The notes: generated by a model not told the origin, from the letters alone. DNA of 64,000 nt from Holophagaceae bacterium (GCA_021286765.1 JAJTBS010000004.1:215427-279426); one strand, 5' to 3'; shown: positions 17,333 to 26,662, counted from the stretch's first letter. Translations and numbers: made by a program.

Positions 17333-17474
17333 GGCCGCTCCGCGTTCAATGGCGTTGGCGTCGATGCCAGCATGGTCAGGCCTGTGGGAGGGGGACACCA
17401 GATCTGATCGGCGGATCCAGGTCGGAGTGAAGAACGGCCGCGAAGCCCGGCGCAGGACCTGCGACGGTGGGCTG

Positions 17475-17777
17475 TTACCTCATGCCCCGGCTCTGGGCCG
17501 CCTCGATGAGTTCCTTGATGCGGCGGGCATCGGCCTTGCGGTGGCCATGGCTGGCGAGGGGGTCGCTGCCGCCCGTGCTCTCCACCAGGATGTCGGCCCA
17601 GAACAGGCCCGTGTCGATGCGCACGCTGGCCACCTTGGACAGGTGGATGCTGATCTCGTTCACCGTGAACCAGGAGCGCTTGCGGCGGATGACGGCGGCC
17701 TCCGTCACTTCGATGACCGTGGTGAACAGGTGGTTGCCCTTGGTCCAGCGGCTGGCCCGGAAGGTCTCCGTGGCCAT
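17475..17777 (-). CDS. Small protein, possibly bacterial PH domain-like
   Basis: A 100-residue protein whose start overlaps the transketolase stop by one base (TGATG), so it is coupled to that gene. The strand pattern (HLFTTVIEVTEAAVIRRKRSWFTVNEISIHLSKVASVRIDTGLFWADILVES) and the closing helix (ADARRIKELIEAAQ) resemble bacterial PH (bPH) domains that sit at membranes or bind phosphoinositides. Assignment is by fold pattern only. The serine/threonine kinase gene follows 142 bases downstream. Confidence 0.65.
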   Translation of the reverse strand: MATETFRASRWTKGNHLFTTVIEVTEAAVIRRKRSWFTVNEISIHLSKVASVRIDTGLFWADILVESTGGSDPLASHGHRKADARRIKELIEAAQSRGMR

Positions 17778-18745
17778 CAGAGCGCCGCCTTCGCGGCGGC
17801 GGCCACGGCCTGGGGGGTGACCCCGTAAGCGGCCAGCAGCTTCTCGGGCTTGCCGCTCTGGCCAAACTGATCCTGCACGCCCACGCGGCGCACCGGCATG
17901 GGGTGGGCCTCGCCGAGGGTCTCCGCCACGATGCCGCCCAGACCGCCGTCGGCCTGGTGTTCCTCGCAGGTGACGACGGCCTTGCGGGTCTTCGCCAGGG
18001 CCACCAGCGTCTCGCGGTCGAAGGGCTTGACGGTGGGCGCGTGCAGCACGGCGGCCTCGATGCCCTCCGCGGCCAGCAGCTCCGCAGCCTCCAGGCAGAT
18101 GGAGGTGCCCAGGCCACAGCCCACCAGCAGGACGTCCCTGCCCTCGCGCATCACCACCGCCTTGCCAGCCTCGAAGCGGTAGTCCTCGGCGTGGATGCGG
18201 GGGAACTTGTCGCGGGTGAGGCGGACATAGACAGGGCCCTGGTGGGCGTAGGCGAACCGGATGGCCTGCTTCGTCTCGATGGCATCGGCGGGGGAGATGA
18301 TGGTCATGCCCGGGATCATGCGCATGAGGGCCAGATCCTCCAGGCACTGGTGGGTGCCGCCGTCCTCGCCCACCGTGAGGCCCGCGTGGGTGGCGACGAT
18401 CTTCACGTTCTGGTGGCCCACGCCCACAGCCTGGCGCACGAACTCGTAGGCGCGGCCCGTGGCGAACATGGCGAAGGTGCTGAGGAAGGGCACCACGCCC
18501 GTGGTGGCGGCCCCGGCGGCGGCGGCCACCATGCCCTGCTCGGCGGCGCCCATGTTGAAGAAGCGCTCCGGGAAGGCCTTGGCGAACTTGCCCGTACGGG
18601 TGGATCCGGCCAGATCGGCGTCGAACACGATGAGGTTGGCGCCCTCGTGGCCCAGTTCCACGAGGGTGTCCCCGTAGGCGTCCCGCAGGCTGTCCATGAC
18701 CCCTCCCGCCTTGCCGCCCACGCCTGCCGTTTCCATGCCCGCCAT
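17777..18745 (-). CDS. Transketolase, C-terminal subunit
   Basis: A 322-residue protein with the pyrimidine-binding and C-terminal domains of split transketolases. Motifs: FFNMGAAEQGMVAAAAGAA (about residues 62-80), VGEDGGTHQCLEDLALMR (about 125), and the C-terminal domain beginning at VLLVGCGLGTSICLEAAELL (about 205). The N-terminal subunit that supplies the thiamine-diphosphate pyrophosphate-binding half is absent from this window; the upstream neighbour (18870) is an unrelated gene on the other strand. The start at 18745 has a GGGAG site; 18769 is an upstream alternative. Transketolase moves two-carbon units in the pentose phosphate and related pathways. Confidence 0.88.
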   Translation of the reverse strand: MAGMETAGVGGKAGGVMDSLRDAYGDTLVELGHEGANLIVFDADLAGSTRTGKFAKAFPERFFNMGAAEQGMVAAAAGAATTGVVPFLSTFAMFATGRAYEFVRQAVGVGHQNVKIVATHAGLTVGEDGGTHQCLEDLALMRMIPGMTIISPADAIETKQAIRFAYAHQGPVYVRLTRDKFPRIHAEDYRFEAGKAVVMREGRDVLLVGCGLGTSICLEAAELLAAEGIEAAVLHAPTVKPFDRETLVALAKTRKAVVTCEEHQADGGLGGIVAETLGEAHPMPVRRVGVQDQFGQSGKPEKLLAAYGVTPQAVAAAAKAAL

Positions 18746-18869
18746 GACCACTCCCGTCGAATCTCCCATTCTACGCGAGGCGGCCCGGAAGCGCTGCCGC
18801 TCAGCGGCCGCGGCAGGCGGATCGCCGGGCGGTCCGCAGGAACAGGCCCGAAGGCCTTAGGCTGGAGCC

Positions 18870-19868
18870 ATGGCCTCGCGCTTCCGCCCCGCGTCCCTGC
18901 TCTGGGGACTCTTCCTCGCCCTCGGTGGCGTGGCCCTGGCCTTGCGTCTGCGGAGTCCCGGACACCCGGCTCTGACCTGGATCACAACTTCCCTGCTGAC
19001 GCTGCTGGCCCTTCGGCTGGTGGCGCTGGCCTCTGATTGGCGGTTGGGACGGGTCCCCGGCACGCGGCTCCTGCTTCCGGCCTTGATCCTGGCTGAGGGA
19101 CTGGGGCTGGTCCTCACCCGTGCCTCGCAGCTGGCCCTCCACCTGCGCCTGGGCACGGCGCTGGCCCTTGAGCTCCTGCTCCTGGTCCTGGCCGTGAAGG
19201 CCTGGCGCACGGCCCGGTCCCTCCCCGGAACCTGGCCCGAGGACCGCATCGCGGCCACCTTTGAGGCCTTCGTGCCACCCGGCGCCGCGCGACTCATGGC
19301 CTTAGAGTTGGTGATGCTGGCCAGTGCGGTCCAGTTCCTCTGCGGGGGGTTCCGCGAGGCCGCGCCCGCAGGCTTCAGCCACCACCGCGAAGCCACCCTC
19401 CGGGCCATCCTTCCGGCGATTCCCTTGATGATCCCCGGCGACGTCCTGCTGATGCGGGCGATCTCCACCGGAATGCCGCCCTGGCTGCAGTGGACGCTGC
19501 ACGGCTCCACAGTCTACGCGGTGCTCTGGCTGGTCGGCCTCTACGCCACCCTCAAGGCCCGCCCCCATCAGCTCCGTGGAGGAGAGGTCCAACTCCACCT
19601 AGGGTTGGTGAAGCGATGCAGCTTCCCCGCCAGCCTGGTGGCATCCGCCGCGCCCCTGCCGGACTTCGACGATGATTGGGCCCGCCATGCCTACATGAAG
19701 GGCATGCCGAGGCTGGTGGCCAAGGGGAATGCCGTCCTTGAACTGAAACTCTCAGAACCTTTCCAGGTGATGGGCCTGCTGGGTCCGGGGCTGCCAACCC
19801 AGCGCCTGGCCGTGTCCATGGATGATCCCTTCGCCTTCCTTGCCGCCCTGGGACAGCCATGCGCCTGA
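18870..19868 (+). CDS. Multi-spanning membrane protein, unknown
   Basis: A 332-residue protein with about six or seven hydrophobic segments (residues roughly 8-25, 35-50, 65-85, 90-108, 143-160, 178-195, 213-230), then a soluble C-terminal tail of about 90 residues including WARHAYMKGMPRLVAKGNAVLELKL. I do not recognise the family. It starts at an ATG with a GGAG site and its last ten bases overlap the start of hrpB, so both are probably in one transcript. Confidence 0.7.
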   Translation: MASRFRPASLLWGLFLALGGVALALRLRSPGHPALTWITTSLLTLLALRLVALASDWRLGRVPGTRLLLPALILAEGLGLVLTRASQLALHLRLGTALALELLLLVLAVKAWRTARSLPGTWPEDRIAATFEAFVPPGAARLMALELVMLASAVQFLCGGFREAAPAGFSHHREATLRAILPAIPLMIPGDVLLMRAISTGMPPWLQWTLHGSTVYAVLWLVGLYATLKARPHQLRGGEVQLHLGLVKRCSFPASLVASAAPLPDFDDDWARHAYMKGMPRLVAKGNAVLELKLSEPFQVMGLLGPGLPTQRLAVSMDDPFAFLAALGQPCA

Positions 19869-22330
19869 GCCAGTTGCCCATCGACTCCCTGCTGCCGCAG
19901 CTCGTGGCCAGCCTGCACGGGAATCCCAACCTGGTGCTGCAGGCCGATCCCGGCGCGGGCAAGACCACGCGGGTGCCCCCGGCCCTGCTGGAATCAGGTC
20001 TGCTGGGGGAGGGCGAGTGCTGGATCCTGGAGCCTCGCCGTCTGGCCGCGCGTCTGGCCGCCACGCGGGTGGCGGACGAGCTGGGCGAGGCGCTAGGCCA
20101 GCGGGCGGGCTATGCCGTCCGCTTCGAGCAGAAGGTGTCAAGAGCCACGCGGCTGCGCTTCGTCACCGAGGGCCTCCTGCTGCGCCGCCTGCATGGGGAC
20201 CCCGGGTTGCGCGGCATCGCGGCCGTGGTACTGGACGAGTTCCACGAGCGGCATCTGCATACGGATCTGGGCATCACCCTGCTGCGCCGCCTTCAGCGCG
20301 AGGCGCGTCCCGACCTGAAGCTGCTGGTCATGTCCGCCACCCTGGATCCGGGTCCCGTGGCCACTTACCTCGACGCGCCAGTGCTGAAGAGCGAGGGCCG
20401 CGCCTTTCCCGTGGACACGACCTTCCTACCCCGGCCCGATGACCGGCCCTTGGAGCAGCAGGTCTCCGACGCCCTCGATCGTCTCTATGGCGAAGGGTTG
20501 AAGCAGCACACCCTGGTCTTCCTGCCGGGCGCCGCGGAGATCCGCGCCTGCCTGAAGGGCTGCGAGGCCATGGCCGCGCGGCGCGGCCTGAGCCTGCGGC
20601 CCCTGCACGGCGAGTTGTCACCGGAAGCCCAGCTCCACGCCCTTGAAGTCACCGAAACGCCCAAGGTCATCCTCAGTACCAACCTCGCCGAAAGCTCCGT
20701 CACCCTCGATGGGATCGGCGCGGTGGTGGACTCGGGCCTGGGTCGGGAGGCCTCCCACTCGCCCTGGTCGGGCCTCTCGGGCCTGCGCACGGTGCGCATC
20801 AGCCAGGCCCGCTGCACGCAGCGCACAGGCCGCGCGGGCCGCACGGGGCCGGGCCGCTGCCTGCGCCTCTACACCGAAGCCGACTTCAGCGCCCGCCCCG
20901 CCTTCGACACCCCAGAGCTGCAGCGCAGCGATCTGGCGGAACCCCTCCTGACCCTGCATGGGATGGGCATCGCCCAACCGGAAGCCCTCGACTGGTTTGA
21001 AGCGCCGCCTCAGACCGCGCTCGCCGCCGCGGAATCCCTGCTCACGGGCCTGGGCGCCCTGGAGAACGCAACCCTCAGCCGCGTGGGGCGACGCATGGCG
21101 GACCTGCCGCTCCATCCCCGCCTGGCCCGGCTCGCCATCGGCGGGGAAGACCTCGGCATCCCACAGCTGGCCCTCCGGGCCGCCGCCCTGCTGGAGACCG
21201 GCAGCCTCTCGGCCCGGCAGGGCCTGAACCGGGCACCGGCGAAGACGGGCCACGGCGCGGATTCGGACCTGCTGCTCCGCCTGGACCAGTTCGAGGAAGC
21301 CGAAGCCGCCGGCTTCGGCCCTGGAGCCTGCCGGGCCGCGGGCCTGGATGTTTCTGCGGTCCAGCGGGCGCGGCGGGCGGTGCAGTCCCTCTCGCGGTTC
21401 CTACCCTCGCCCGCCGAACCGGCGGATGCGGAGGCGCGCCTGCTGAAGGCCCTGCTTCTGGCGTATCCGGATCGCGTGGGACAGCTCTCCGCCAACGGCA
21501 CCTGCGCCTTCGCCGGAGGTGGGGGCGCCAGGCTGGACCCCACCAGCCGGGTACGTCGGCCAGGGCTCATCCTGGCTCTGGAGGCCGAGTCCGTGAAGCA
21601 GGGCACTGGCGGCCAGACCCTCATCCGCCTGGCCTCCCGCTGCGAGGCCGACTGGCTGCTGGAGGCATTCCCCGAGCGCCTGGAGGACATCGACGAGCTC
21701 GTCTTCAACGCGTCTGCCGGTCGCGTGGAGCGCAGGGCCGAGATCCGCTTCGAGGGGCTTAGCATCGACCTGAGTCGGGGACCCGCGGATCCTGCGGATC
21801 CACGGGTGGCCGCGCTGCTGGCCGAGGGACTGCGGGACCGCCCCCTGGACGAGGTTCCAACCAGGATCCTCGCCCGCCTGGCCTTCCTGAGAAAGCACCG
21901 TCCCGATCTCGATCTTCCAGAGGACCTGCTGGGCCCTCTGTTGGCCGGCGCCTGCCGGGGCAGGTCCACCCTGCGCGAAGTCCAGGACGTGGACTGGCCC
22001 GCAGCCCTGCGCCAGGCCTTTCCCCCGGAGACGCTGCGGCTGCTGGAGGCCTGGGCCCCCGAAGCCATCCAGCTGCCCAAGGGGCGCCCCACCAAGGTCC
22101 ACTACGAGGATGACCCGCCCTGGATCGCCTCCAGGCTGCAGGATTTCTGGGGCCTCAAGAAGTCCCCGGCGGTGGCCGGCGGAGCCGTGCCCCTCGTGCT
22201 GCACCTGCTGGCTCCCAACATGCGCGCCGTGCAGGTCACCACGGACCTTGCCGGCTTCTGGCAGCGGGCCTACCAGGAACTGCGCCCGGGACTCTCCCGT
22301 CGCTATCCGAAGCATCACTGGCCGGAGTGA
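19859..22330 (+). CDS. hrpB: ATP-dependent RNA helicase HrpB
   Basis: An 823-residue DEAH/RHA-family helicase, close to the usual length for HrpB. Motif I ADPGAGKTTRVP (about residue 31), motif II DEFHER (about 127; the HrpB variant of DEAH), motif III MSATLD (about 157), and the helicase C motifs (STNLAESSVTLDGIGAVVDSG about 276; QRTGRAGRTGPG about 318). The long C-terminal HrpB-specific region ends with RRYPKHHWPE, typical of the family. The role of HrpB in bacteria is poorly defined; it is thought to act on RNA. The 3' end overlaps the convergent aldolase by 16 bases. Confidence 0.93.
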   Translation: MRLSQLPIDSLLPQLVASLHGNPNLVLQADPGAGKTTRVPPALLESGLLGEGECWILEPRRLAARLAATRVADELGEALGQRAGYAVRFEQKVSRATRLRFVTEGLLLRRLHGDPGLRGIAAVVLDEFHERHLHTDLGITLLRRLQREARPDLKLLVMSATLDPGPVATYLDAPVLKSEGRAFPVDTTFLPRPDDRPLEQQVSDALDRLYGEGLKQHTLVFLPGAAEIRACLKGCEAMAARRGLSLRPLHGELSPEAQLHALEVTETPKVILSTNLAESSVTLDGIGAVVDSGLGREASHSPWSGLSGLRTVRISQARCTQRTGRAGRTGPGRCLRLYTEADFSARPAFDTPELQRSDLAEPLLTLHGMGIAQPEALDWFEAPPQTALAAAESLLTGLGALENATLSRVGRRMADLPLHPRLARLAIGGEDLGIPQLALRAAALLETGSLSARQGLNRAPAKTGHGADSDLLLRLDQFEEAEAAGFGPGACRAAGLDVSAVQRARRAVQSLSRFLPSPAEPADAEARLLKALLLAYPDRVGQLSANGTCAFAGGGGARLDPTSRVRRPGLILALEAESVKQGTGGQTLIRLASRCEADWLLEAFPERLEDIDELVFNASAGRVERRAEIRFEGLSIDLSRGPADPADPRVAALLAEGLRDRPLDEVPTRILARLAFLRKHRPDLDLPEDLLGPLLAGACRGRSTLREVQDVDWPAALRQAFPPETLRLLEAWAPEAIQLPKGRPTKVHYEDDPPWIASRLQDFWGLKKSPAVAGGAVPLVLHLLAPNMRAVQVTTDLAGFWQRAYQELRPGLSRRYPKHHWPE

Positions 22331-23007
22331 TCGGGTCCGCTTCCCCGCAGTGCCGCCAGCATCCCCCGCGCCCCGGCCGCCAACAAGGTGGAGTCCAGCC
22401 CCGTGGCCAGCAGCGTGAAGCCCTGGCAGGTGTGGCTCAGGATCTCCGGAGCGGTCATGCGGAAGATGCCGAGGGGCATGTGGGCGCTCCGGCAGGCCTG
22501 CACGATGGTGTCCACGGCTTCGGCGAAGGCTGGGTGCCCGAACTGCCCGGGAATGCCCAGGTTTTCGGTCAGGTCGTAGGGGCCCACGAACACGGCATCC
22601 ACGCCAGAGACTTGGGCGATGGCGTCGATGTGGGCCACGGCCTCCCGGGATTCAGCCTGGACCACCACCAGACCGGATCCCCGGATCTGCCGGACGGCGG
22701 CTTCGGCCTGGGCGGCGGCATCCACGTGGGGCAGGATGAGGCCTGCCGCGCCGCAAGCGGCTGCGGCCCCGAGGACATCAGGCTCTAGTGAGGGCACCCG
22801 CACCAGGCAGGGTACCGAACCATCCAGGACCCGCAGAGTGGCGACCACCTCGGCCGGGCCGTAGCCGCCGTGCTCCCCATCCAGGAAGAGCCAGTCGAAG
22901 CCCTGCCGGGCAAGGTGGAGGGCCACGTCAGGATGGGGGATCTGGACGAGGGTGCCCAGCAGCCGATCACCAGCGCGAAGGCGAGCTCGAAAGGCGGTTC
23001 CTGACAT
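22315..23007 (-). CDS. HpcH/HpaI family aldolase
   Basis: A 230-residue class II aldolase of the HpcH/HpaI (citrate lyase beta-like) family, with TIM-barrel motifs FDWLFLDGEHGGYGP (about residue 38), VRVPS, AAGLILPHVDAAAQAEAAV (about 90), VVQAESREAV and AVFVGPYDLTENLGIPGQ (about 140). The acid residues for metal binding are present (VQAES; PYD). Relatives cleave 4-hydroxy-2-oxoheptanedioate or 2-keto-3-deoxy sugar acids into pyruvate and an aldehyde; the substrate here is unresolved. A purine-rich site (GGAAGGGGGG) lies 6 bases before the start. Confidence 0.85.
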   Translation of the reverse strand: MSGTAFRARLRAGDRLLGTLVQIPHPDVALHLARQGFDWLFLDGEHGGYGPAEVVATLRVLDGSVPCLVRVPSLEPDVLGAAAACGAAGLILPHVDAAAQAEAAVRQIRGSGLVVVQAESREAVAHIDAIAQVSGVDAVFVGPYDLTENLGIPGQFGHPAFAEAVDTIVQACRSAHMPLGIFRMTAPEILSHTCQGFTLLATGLDSTLLAAGARGMLAALRGSGPDHSGQ

Positions 23008-23075
23008 GACGTCCCCCCTTCCAGCTTGGCCTGGACCAGACCCCCGGGCGAGGCCTTTGGGTTACCTTAGGAGCC

Positions 23076-23561
23076 ATGCTGACGTTCCGAGCCATCTGCC
23101 CCGAGGATGACGCCGCGGTGGCGGCCATCATCCGCCAGGTCATGCCCGAGTTTGGTGCCGATGGCCCTGGATTCGCCATCCACGACCCCGAGGTGGATCA
23201 CATGAGCGCGGCCTATTCCGCATCCGGCTCAGCCTATTTCGTGGTGGTGGATGAAGCCGGCCGGGTGGTGGGCGGAGCGGGCATCGCGGCCCTCGTGGGC
23301 GGCGAGCCCGGGGTCTGCGAACTGCGCAAGATGTACTTCCTGCCGGAAACCCGCGGCCAGGGCATGGGTGAAACCCTGCTGCGGCACTGCCTGGGGGTGG
23401 CCCAGGACCTGGGCTACCGGACCTGCTACCTGGAAACCCTCTCTGGCATGGACCAGGCCATCCGCCTCTATGGCAAGCTCGGCTTCAAGCCCCTCTGCTC
23501 GCCCCTGGGCCGCACCGGCCACGGTGGTTGCGACCACTGGTTCGCCCGGGAGCTGGCGTGA
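23076..23561 (+). CDS. GNAT family N-acetyltransferase
   Basis: A 161-residue acetyltransferase. The acetyl-CoA-binding signature is seen as ETRGQGMGETLLRHCLGVA (about residue 90), followed by CYLETLSGMDQAIRLYGKLGFKPL, the usual end of the fold. It starts at an ATG with a strong TTAGGAG site and its TGA overlaps the GTG start of acpS. Substrate unknown; the association with acpS may be only by operon. Confidence 0.85.
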   Translation: MLTFRAICPEDDAAVAAIIRQVMPEFGADGPGFAIHDPEVDHMSAAYSASGSAYFVVVDEAGRVVGGAGIAALVGGEPGVCELRKMYFLPETRGQGMGETLLRHCLGVAQDLGYRTCYLETLSGMDQAIRLYGKLGFKPLCSPLGRTGHGGCDHWFARELA

Positions 23562-23926
23562 TCGTCGGCCTGGGCACGGACCTCTGCCCCCCCAGCCGCT
23601 GGCGCCACCTGGTGGAGCGGTTCGGGGCGGAGAAGTGCGCGGGCCGGATCCTCCACGTGGAGGAAGCCGCCTACCTGCTGGGGGGCAACCGGGAGCGCCT
23701 GCCGGAGCGCCTGGCAGGGCGCTGGGCCCTGCGGGAGGCCTTCGGCAAGGCCCTGGGCCAGGGGCTGGACGGCTGGTCCTGGAAGGAACTGCGCTACGTC
23801 AACGGGCGGCTCTGGGCCGTGGGAGGCCTGGCTGATCTGCTGGCCTCCCGGGACATCCGGACCCTGCATGGCAGCGTCAGCCACGATGGGGACCTGGCCC
23901 TGGCCGTGGTCATCCTGGAACGGTGA
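23558..23926 (+). CDS. acpS: Holo-[acyl-carrier-protein] synthase
   Basis: A 122-residue protein of the AcpS type, which transfers phosphopantetheine from CoA to the acyl carrier protein. The opening VGLGTDL matches the metal-binding aspartate motif (usually GIGTD), and the helix RWALREAFGKALGQGL (about residue 52) matches the E-A-F-x-K-A-L motif. The end SHDGDLALAVVILE matches the family's SxxxxxAxAxVxLE. The GTG start overlaps the upstream stop. Slightly divergent around GGLADLLASRDI. Confidence 0.85.
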   Translation: MIVGLGTDLCPPSRWRHLVERFGAEKCAGRILHVEEAAYLLGGNRERLPERLAGRWALREAFGKALGQGLDGWSWKELRYVNGRLWAVGGLADLLASRDIRTLHGSVSHDGDLALAVVILER

Positions 23927-24080
23927 TCCTGTCCCGAGGAACGGCCTGACCGCTTTGCGAGCGAGGTCAGCCCAGGACCCCCCGGGCGCCTCCACCGGGC
24001 CAGGCCCGGCCTAGGCGCCAAATGCCGATCCAAACTCAAGCCTTTGGTTCCCGGGCCGATCCTGGGGGCAGGACGACCCG

Positions 24081-24938
24081 ATGGATCCACTCCAGGCCAA
24101 ACAGCAGATGACCCTTGCCGAGTTCCGGAGCCTCCGGGACTTCATCTATGCCAAGTCGGGCATCTTCTTCAGTGAGTCCAAGCAGTACTTCCTGGAGAAC
24201 CGGCTCAGCAAGCGGATCGGGGAGCTGAAGCTGCGCTCCTACGGGGACTACCTCGCCCTGCTGCAGGGCAGCCAGGGGGCCGCGGAGCTGAAGCGGCTCT
24301 TCGTGGAGATCACCACCAACGAGACCAGCTTCTGGCGCAACCCACCCCAGATCGAGGCCTTCCAGAACATCGTGCTGCCGGATGCGGCCAAGCAGGCCCG
24401 CGAACGGGGGCAGAGCCGGCTGCGCATCTGGTCGGCGGCCTGCTCCAGCGGCGAGGAGCCCTACACCCTGGCCATGATCTGCCAGGATCTGAAAGACACG
24501 GTGCTGCGCGGCTTCACCGTGGAGATCCTGGGGACGGACATCAGCGAGAAGGTGCTGGCCCAGGCCCAGGATGGCGTCTACAACAGCTACACCCTGCGCA
24601 ACCTGACGCCGGACCAGCTTCAGCGCCATTTCATCCCCCTGGGCAAGGACCTCTTCCAGGTGAAGCCGGAACTCCAGCGGCTCACCAGCCTGCGGAACTT
24701 CAACCTGGTGGACTACGCCGCCTACCGGCAGCTGGGCGCCTTCGACGTGATCTTCTGCCGGAACGTCCTCATCTACTTCGACGAATCCGTCAAATCCCAG
24801 GTACTCAAGGGTTTCCACGGCCAGCTCCACCCCAAGGCCTACCTGCTGGTGGGACACAGCGAAAGCATCCATGCTTTCAACACCGGCTTTGAGCTGCTGC
24901 ATTTCAGCAAGGCCATGGGTTACCGGAAGCGGACTTAG
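24081..24938 (+). CDS. cheR: CheR-type protein-glutamate O-methyltransferase
   Basis: A 285-residue SAM-dependent methyltransferase of the CheR family. The all-helical N-terminal domain (FIYAKSGIFFSESKQYFLENRLSKRI) is followed by TTNETSFWRNPPQIEAF, the SAM motif RIWSAACSSGEEPYTLAM (about residue 115) and GTDISEKVLAQA (about 153), ending with FCRNVLIYFD (about 230). CheR methylates chemoreceptor glutamates. No receptor gene lies in the window. First gene of a same-strand cluster with two HDOD genes and cheB. Only a weak AGGA-type ribosome-binding sequence precedes the start. Confidence 0.93.
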   Translation: MDPLQAKQQMTLAEFRSLRDFIYAKSGIFFSESKQYFLENRLSKRIGELKLRSYGDYLALLQGSQGAAELKRLFVEITTNETSFWRNPPQIEAFQNIVLPDAAKQARERGQSRLRIWSAACSSGEEPYTLAMICQDLKDTVLRGFTVEILGTDISEKVLAQAQDGVYNSYTLRNLTPDQLQRHFIPLGKDLFQVKPELQRLTSLRNFNLVDYAAYRQLGAFDVIFCRNVLIYFDESVKSQVLKGFHGQLHPKAYLLVGHSESIHAFNTGFELLHFSKAMGYRKRT

Positions 24939-24948
24939 AGGTCGGACC

Positions 24949-25797
24949 ATGCCCATCACACCCCAGGAACTCATCGCGAACCTCGGAGATCTGCCGCCCC
25001 TTCCGCAGGTGGCCTCGCAGGTGCTGCGCGTGTCCGCCGACCCCGATGCCAATGCCGAGGACCTCCGCAAGGTCATCTCCATGGACCAGGCCCTCACCAG
25101 CCAGATCCTGAAGATCTCCAACTCCGCCATGTTCGGCATGGTCCGGGAAGTCACCACGCTGACCCAGGCGATCATGACCCTGGGCTTTTCGACCATCAAG
25201 AGCGTGGTCATCGCCAGCTCCGCCAAGAACCTCTACCACCGCGGTGCCGTGGGACTCCAGGAGCGGCTGATCTGGGAGCATGCGTTGGTGTCCGCCATCG
25301 CCAGCCGCGCCTTCGCGAAGAGCCTCCGCTTCCCCCGCATGGAGGAGGCCTTCATCGGCGGCCTGCTGCATGACATCGGGAAGTCCGTCATGGGCGTGAA
25401 GTTCCCCGAACGCTATGGGGCCTTGCTCCGCACCGTCTATAACGAGCAGGGCGTTTGCTTGGATCTCGAACTGGATACCTTCGGATTCGACCACGCCATG
25501 GTGGGCGCGGCCCTGGTGAACAAGTGGAATCTGGCCCCCAGCCTCCAGGCGGCGGTGCGCTTCCACCACGACCCCATCCACGCCCCCGAGGACTACCATG
25601 AGCTTTCCGCCATCGTGGCCCTGGCCAACCACCTGGCCCTGGAGGAGAAGGTAGGGATCGGCAACCCCCATCATCTCGAAGGGGCCTCCCTGCAGGCCAT
25701 GGAGATCCTGCAACTGGGTCCCGAAGCCCTGACCGGCATCAAAGAAGGGGTCCGGGCCGCCATCGAGCAGGACAAGTCCATGATCGCGGAGTTCTAG
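24949..25797 (+). CDS. HDOD domain signalling protein
   Basis: A 282-residue HDOD (metal-dependent-hydrolase-related output domain) protein. The domain spans about residues 15-210: PPLPQVASQVLRVSADPDANAEDLRKVISMDQALTSQILKISNSA is the usual opening, and LLHDIGKSVMG (about residue 140) preserves the HD pair, so catalysis is not excluded. HDOD proteins act in signalling, often next to kinases or in c-di-GMP circuits. The ATG 24949 lies 11 bases after the cheR stop; the following HDOD gene starts two bases after its stop. Confidence 0.9.
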   Translation: MPITPQELIANLGDLPPLPQVASQVLRVSADPDANAEDLRKVISMDQALTSQILKISNSAMFGMVREVTTLTQAIMTLGFSTIKSVVIASSAKNLYHRGAVGLQERLIWEHALVSAIASRAFAKSLRFPRMEEAFIGGLLHDIGKSVMGVKFPERYGALLRTVYNEQGVCLDLELDTFGFDHAMVGAALVNKWNLAPSLQAAVRFHHDPIHAPEDYHELSAIVALANHLALEEKVGIGNPHHLEGASLQAMEILQLGPEALTGIKEGVRAAIEQDKSMIAEF

Positions 25798-25798
25798 C

Positions 25799-26662
25799 AT
25801 GATTTCCCGGGAGCAGTTCACCTCGCGCCTGAAGGCCAGGACCCTTCCAAGCCTCCCCCTGACGGTGGTGGCCCTGGGCGAGGCCGTGCAGGACGAGCGC
25901 TGCACCGTGGACCGCGTCCTCGGCATCCTCTCGAAGGATCCCTCCCTGTCCGCCACCCTGCTGCGCCTGGCGAACTCCGCCCTCTATGCCAGCTCGGATT
26001 CCGTCATGGACCTGCGCACGGCCGTGCTGCGCCTGGGCTTCGACGCCGTGGCCAACCTGGGCACCGGCGCCGCCGTCATCCGCACCCTGAAGGGCGGAAG
26101 CCACCTCGACGCGGTCAAGCTGTGGCAGCACAGTGTGGCCGTGGGCCTCACGGCCAAGGGTGTCTGCATCCTGGCCAGGAGGCATGGACAGGCTGAGACC
26201 GCCTTCCTCTGCGGCCTGCTCCACGACATCGGGAAGATCGCCCTGGACACCTGCTTCCCCGAAGACTATGCCGGAGTCCTCAAGGCCGTGGCCGAAGGCG
26301 CCGCCTTCGTGGACGCGGAACGCGCCCTGCTGGGCATGGACCATGCCGAGGCTGGAGCCCTGCTCGCCGCCGACTGGTCCTTCCCCGAGAGCATCGTCGA
26401 CGTGATCCGAGACCACCACGACCCCAAGCCCGAGGATTTCCTGCCGAACCTGATCCATCTGGCCGACCTGCTGGTGCGCACCCGCATCCCCATGGGCCCT
26501 GCGGACGAGCGGCTGATGATCTCGCTTGACGACCTGCCGGCCTTCAAGGCGGTGCTGGCAGGCGCCCTGCACAAGGATCTGGACGTGGAACGGATGACCT
26601 TCTCCATCGACGACGAAGTGGATCACGCCCTGGCCTTCGTCGAAGTGGCTTTCCAGGCTTGA
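25799..26662 (+). CDS. HDOD domain signalling protein, second copy
   Basis: A 287-residue HDOD protein paralogous to its upstream neighbour: opening LKARTLPSLPLTVVALGEAVQDERC, LLRLANSALYASSDSVMDLRTAVLRLGFDAVANLG (about residues 45-80), and LLHDIGKIALD (about 140) again with the HD pair. The two differ enough to suggest an old tandem duplication. It is followed after seven bases by cheB, so the block cheR-HDOD-HDOD-cheB is probably one transcript. Confidence 0.9.
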   Translation: MISREQFTSRLKARTLPSLPLTVVALGEAVQDERCTVDRVLGILSKDPSLSATLLRLANSALYASSDSVMDLRTAVLRLGFDAVANLGTGAAVIRTLKGGSHLDAVKLWQHSVAVGLTAKGVCILARRHGQAETAFLCGLLHDIGKIALDTCFPEDYAGVLKAVAEGAAFVDAERALLGMDHAEAGALLAADWSFPESIVDVIRDHHDPKPEDFLPNLIHLADLLVRTRIPMGPADERLMISLDDLPAFKAVLAGALHKDLDVERMTFSIDDEVDHALAFVEVAFQA

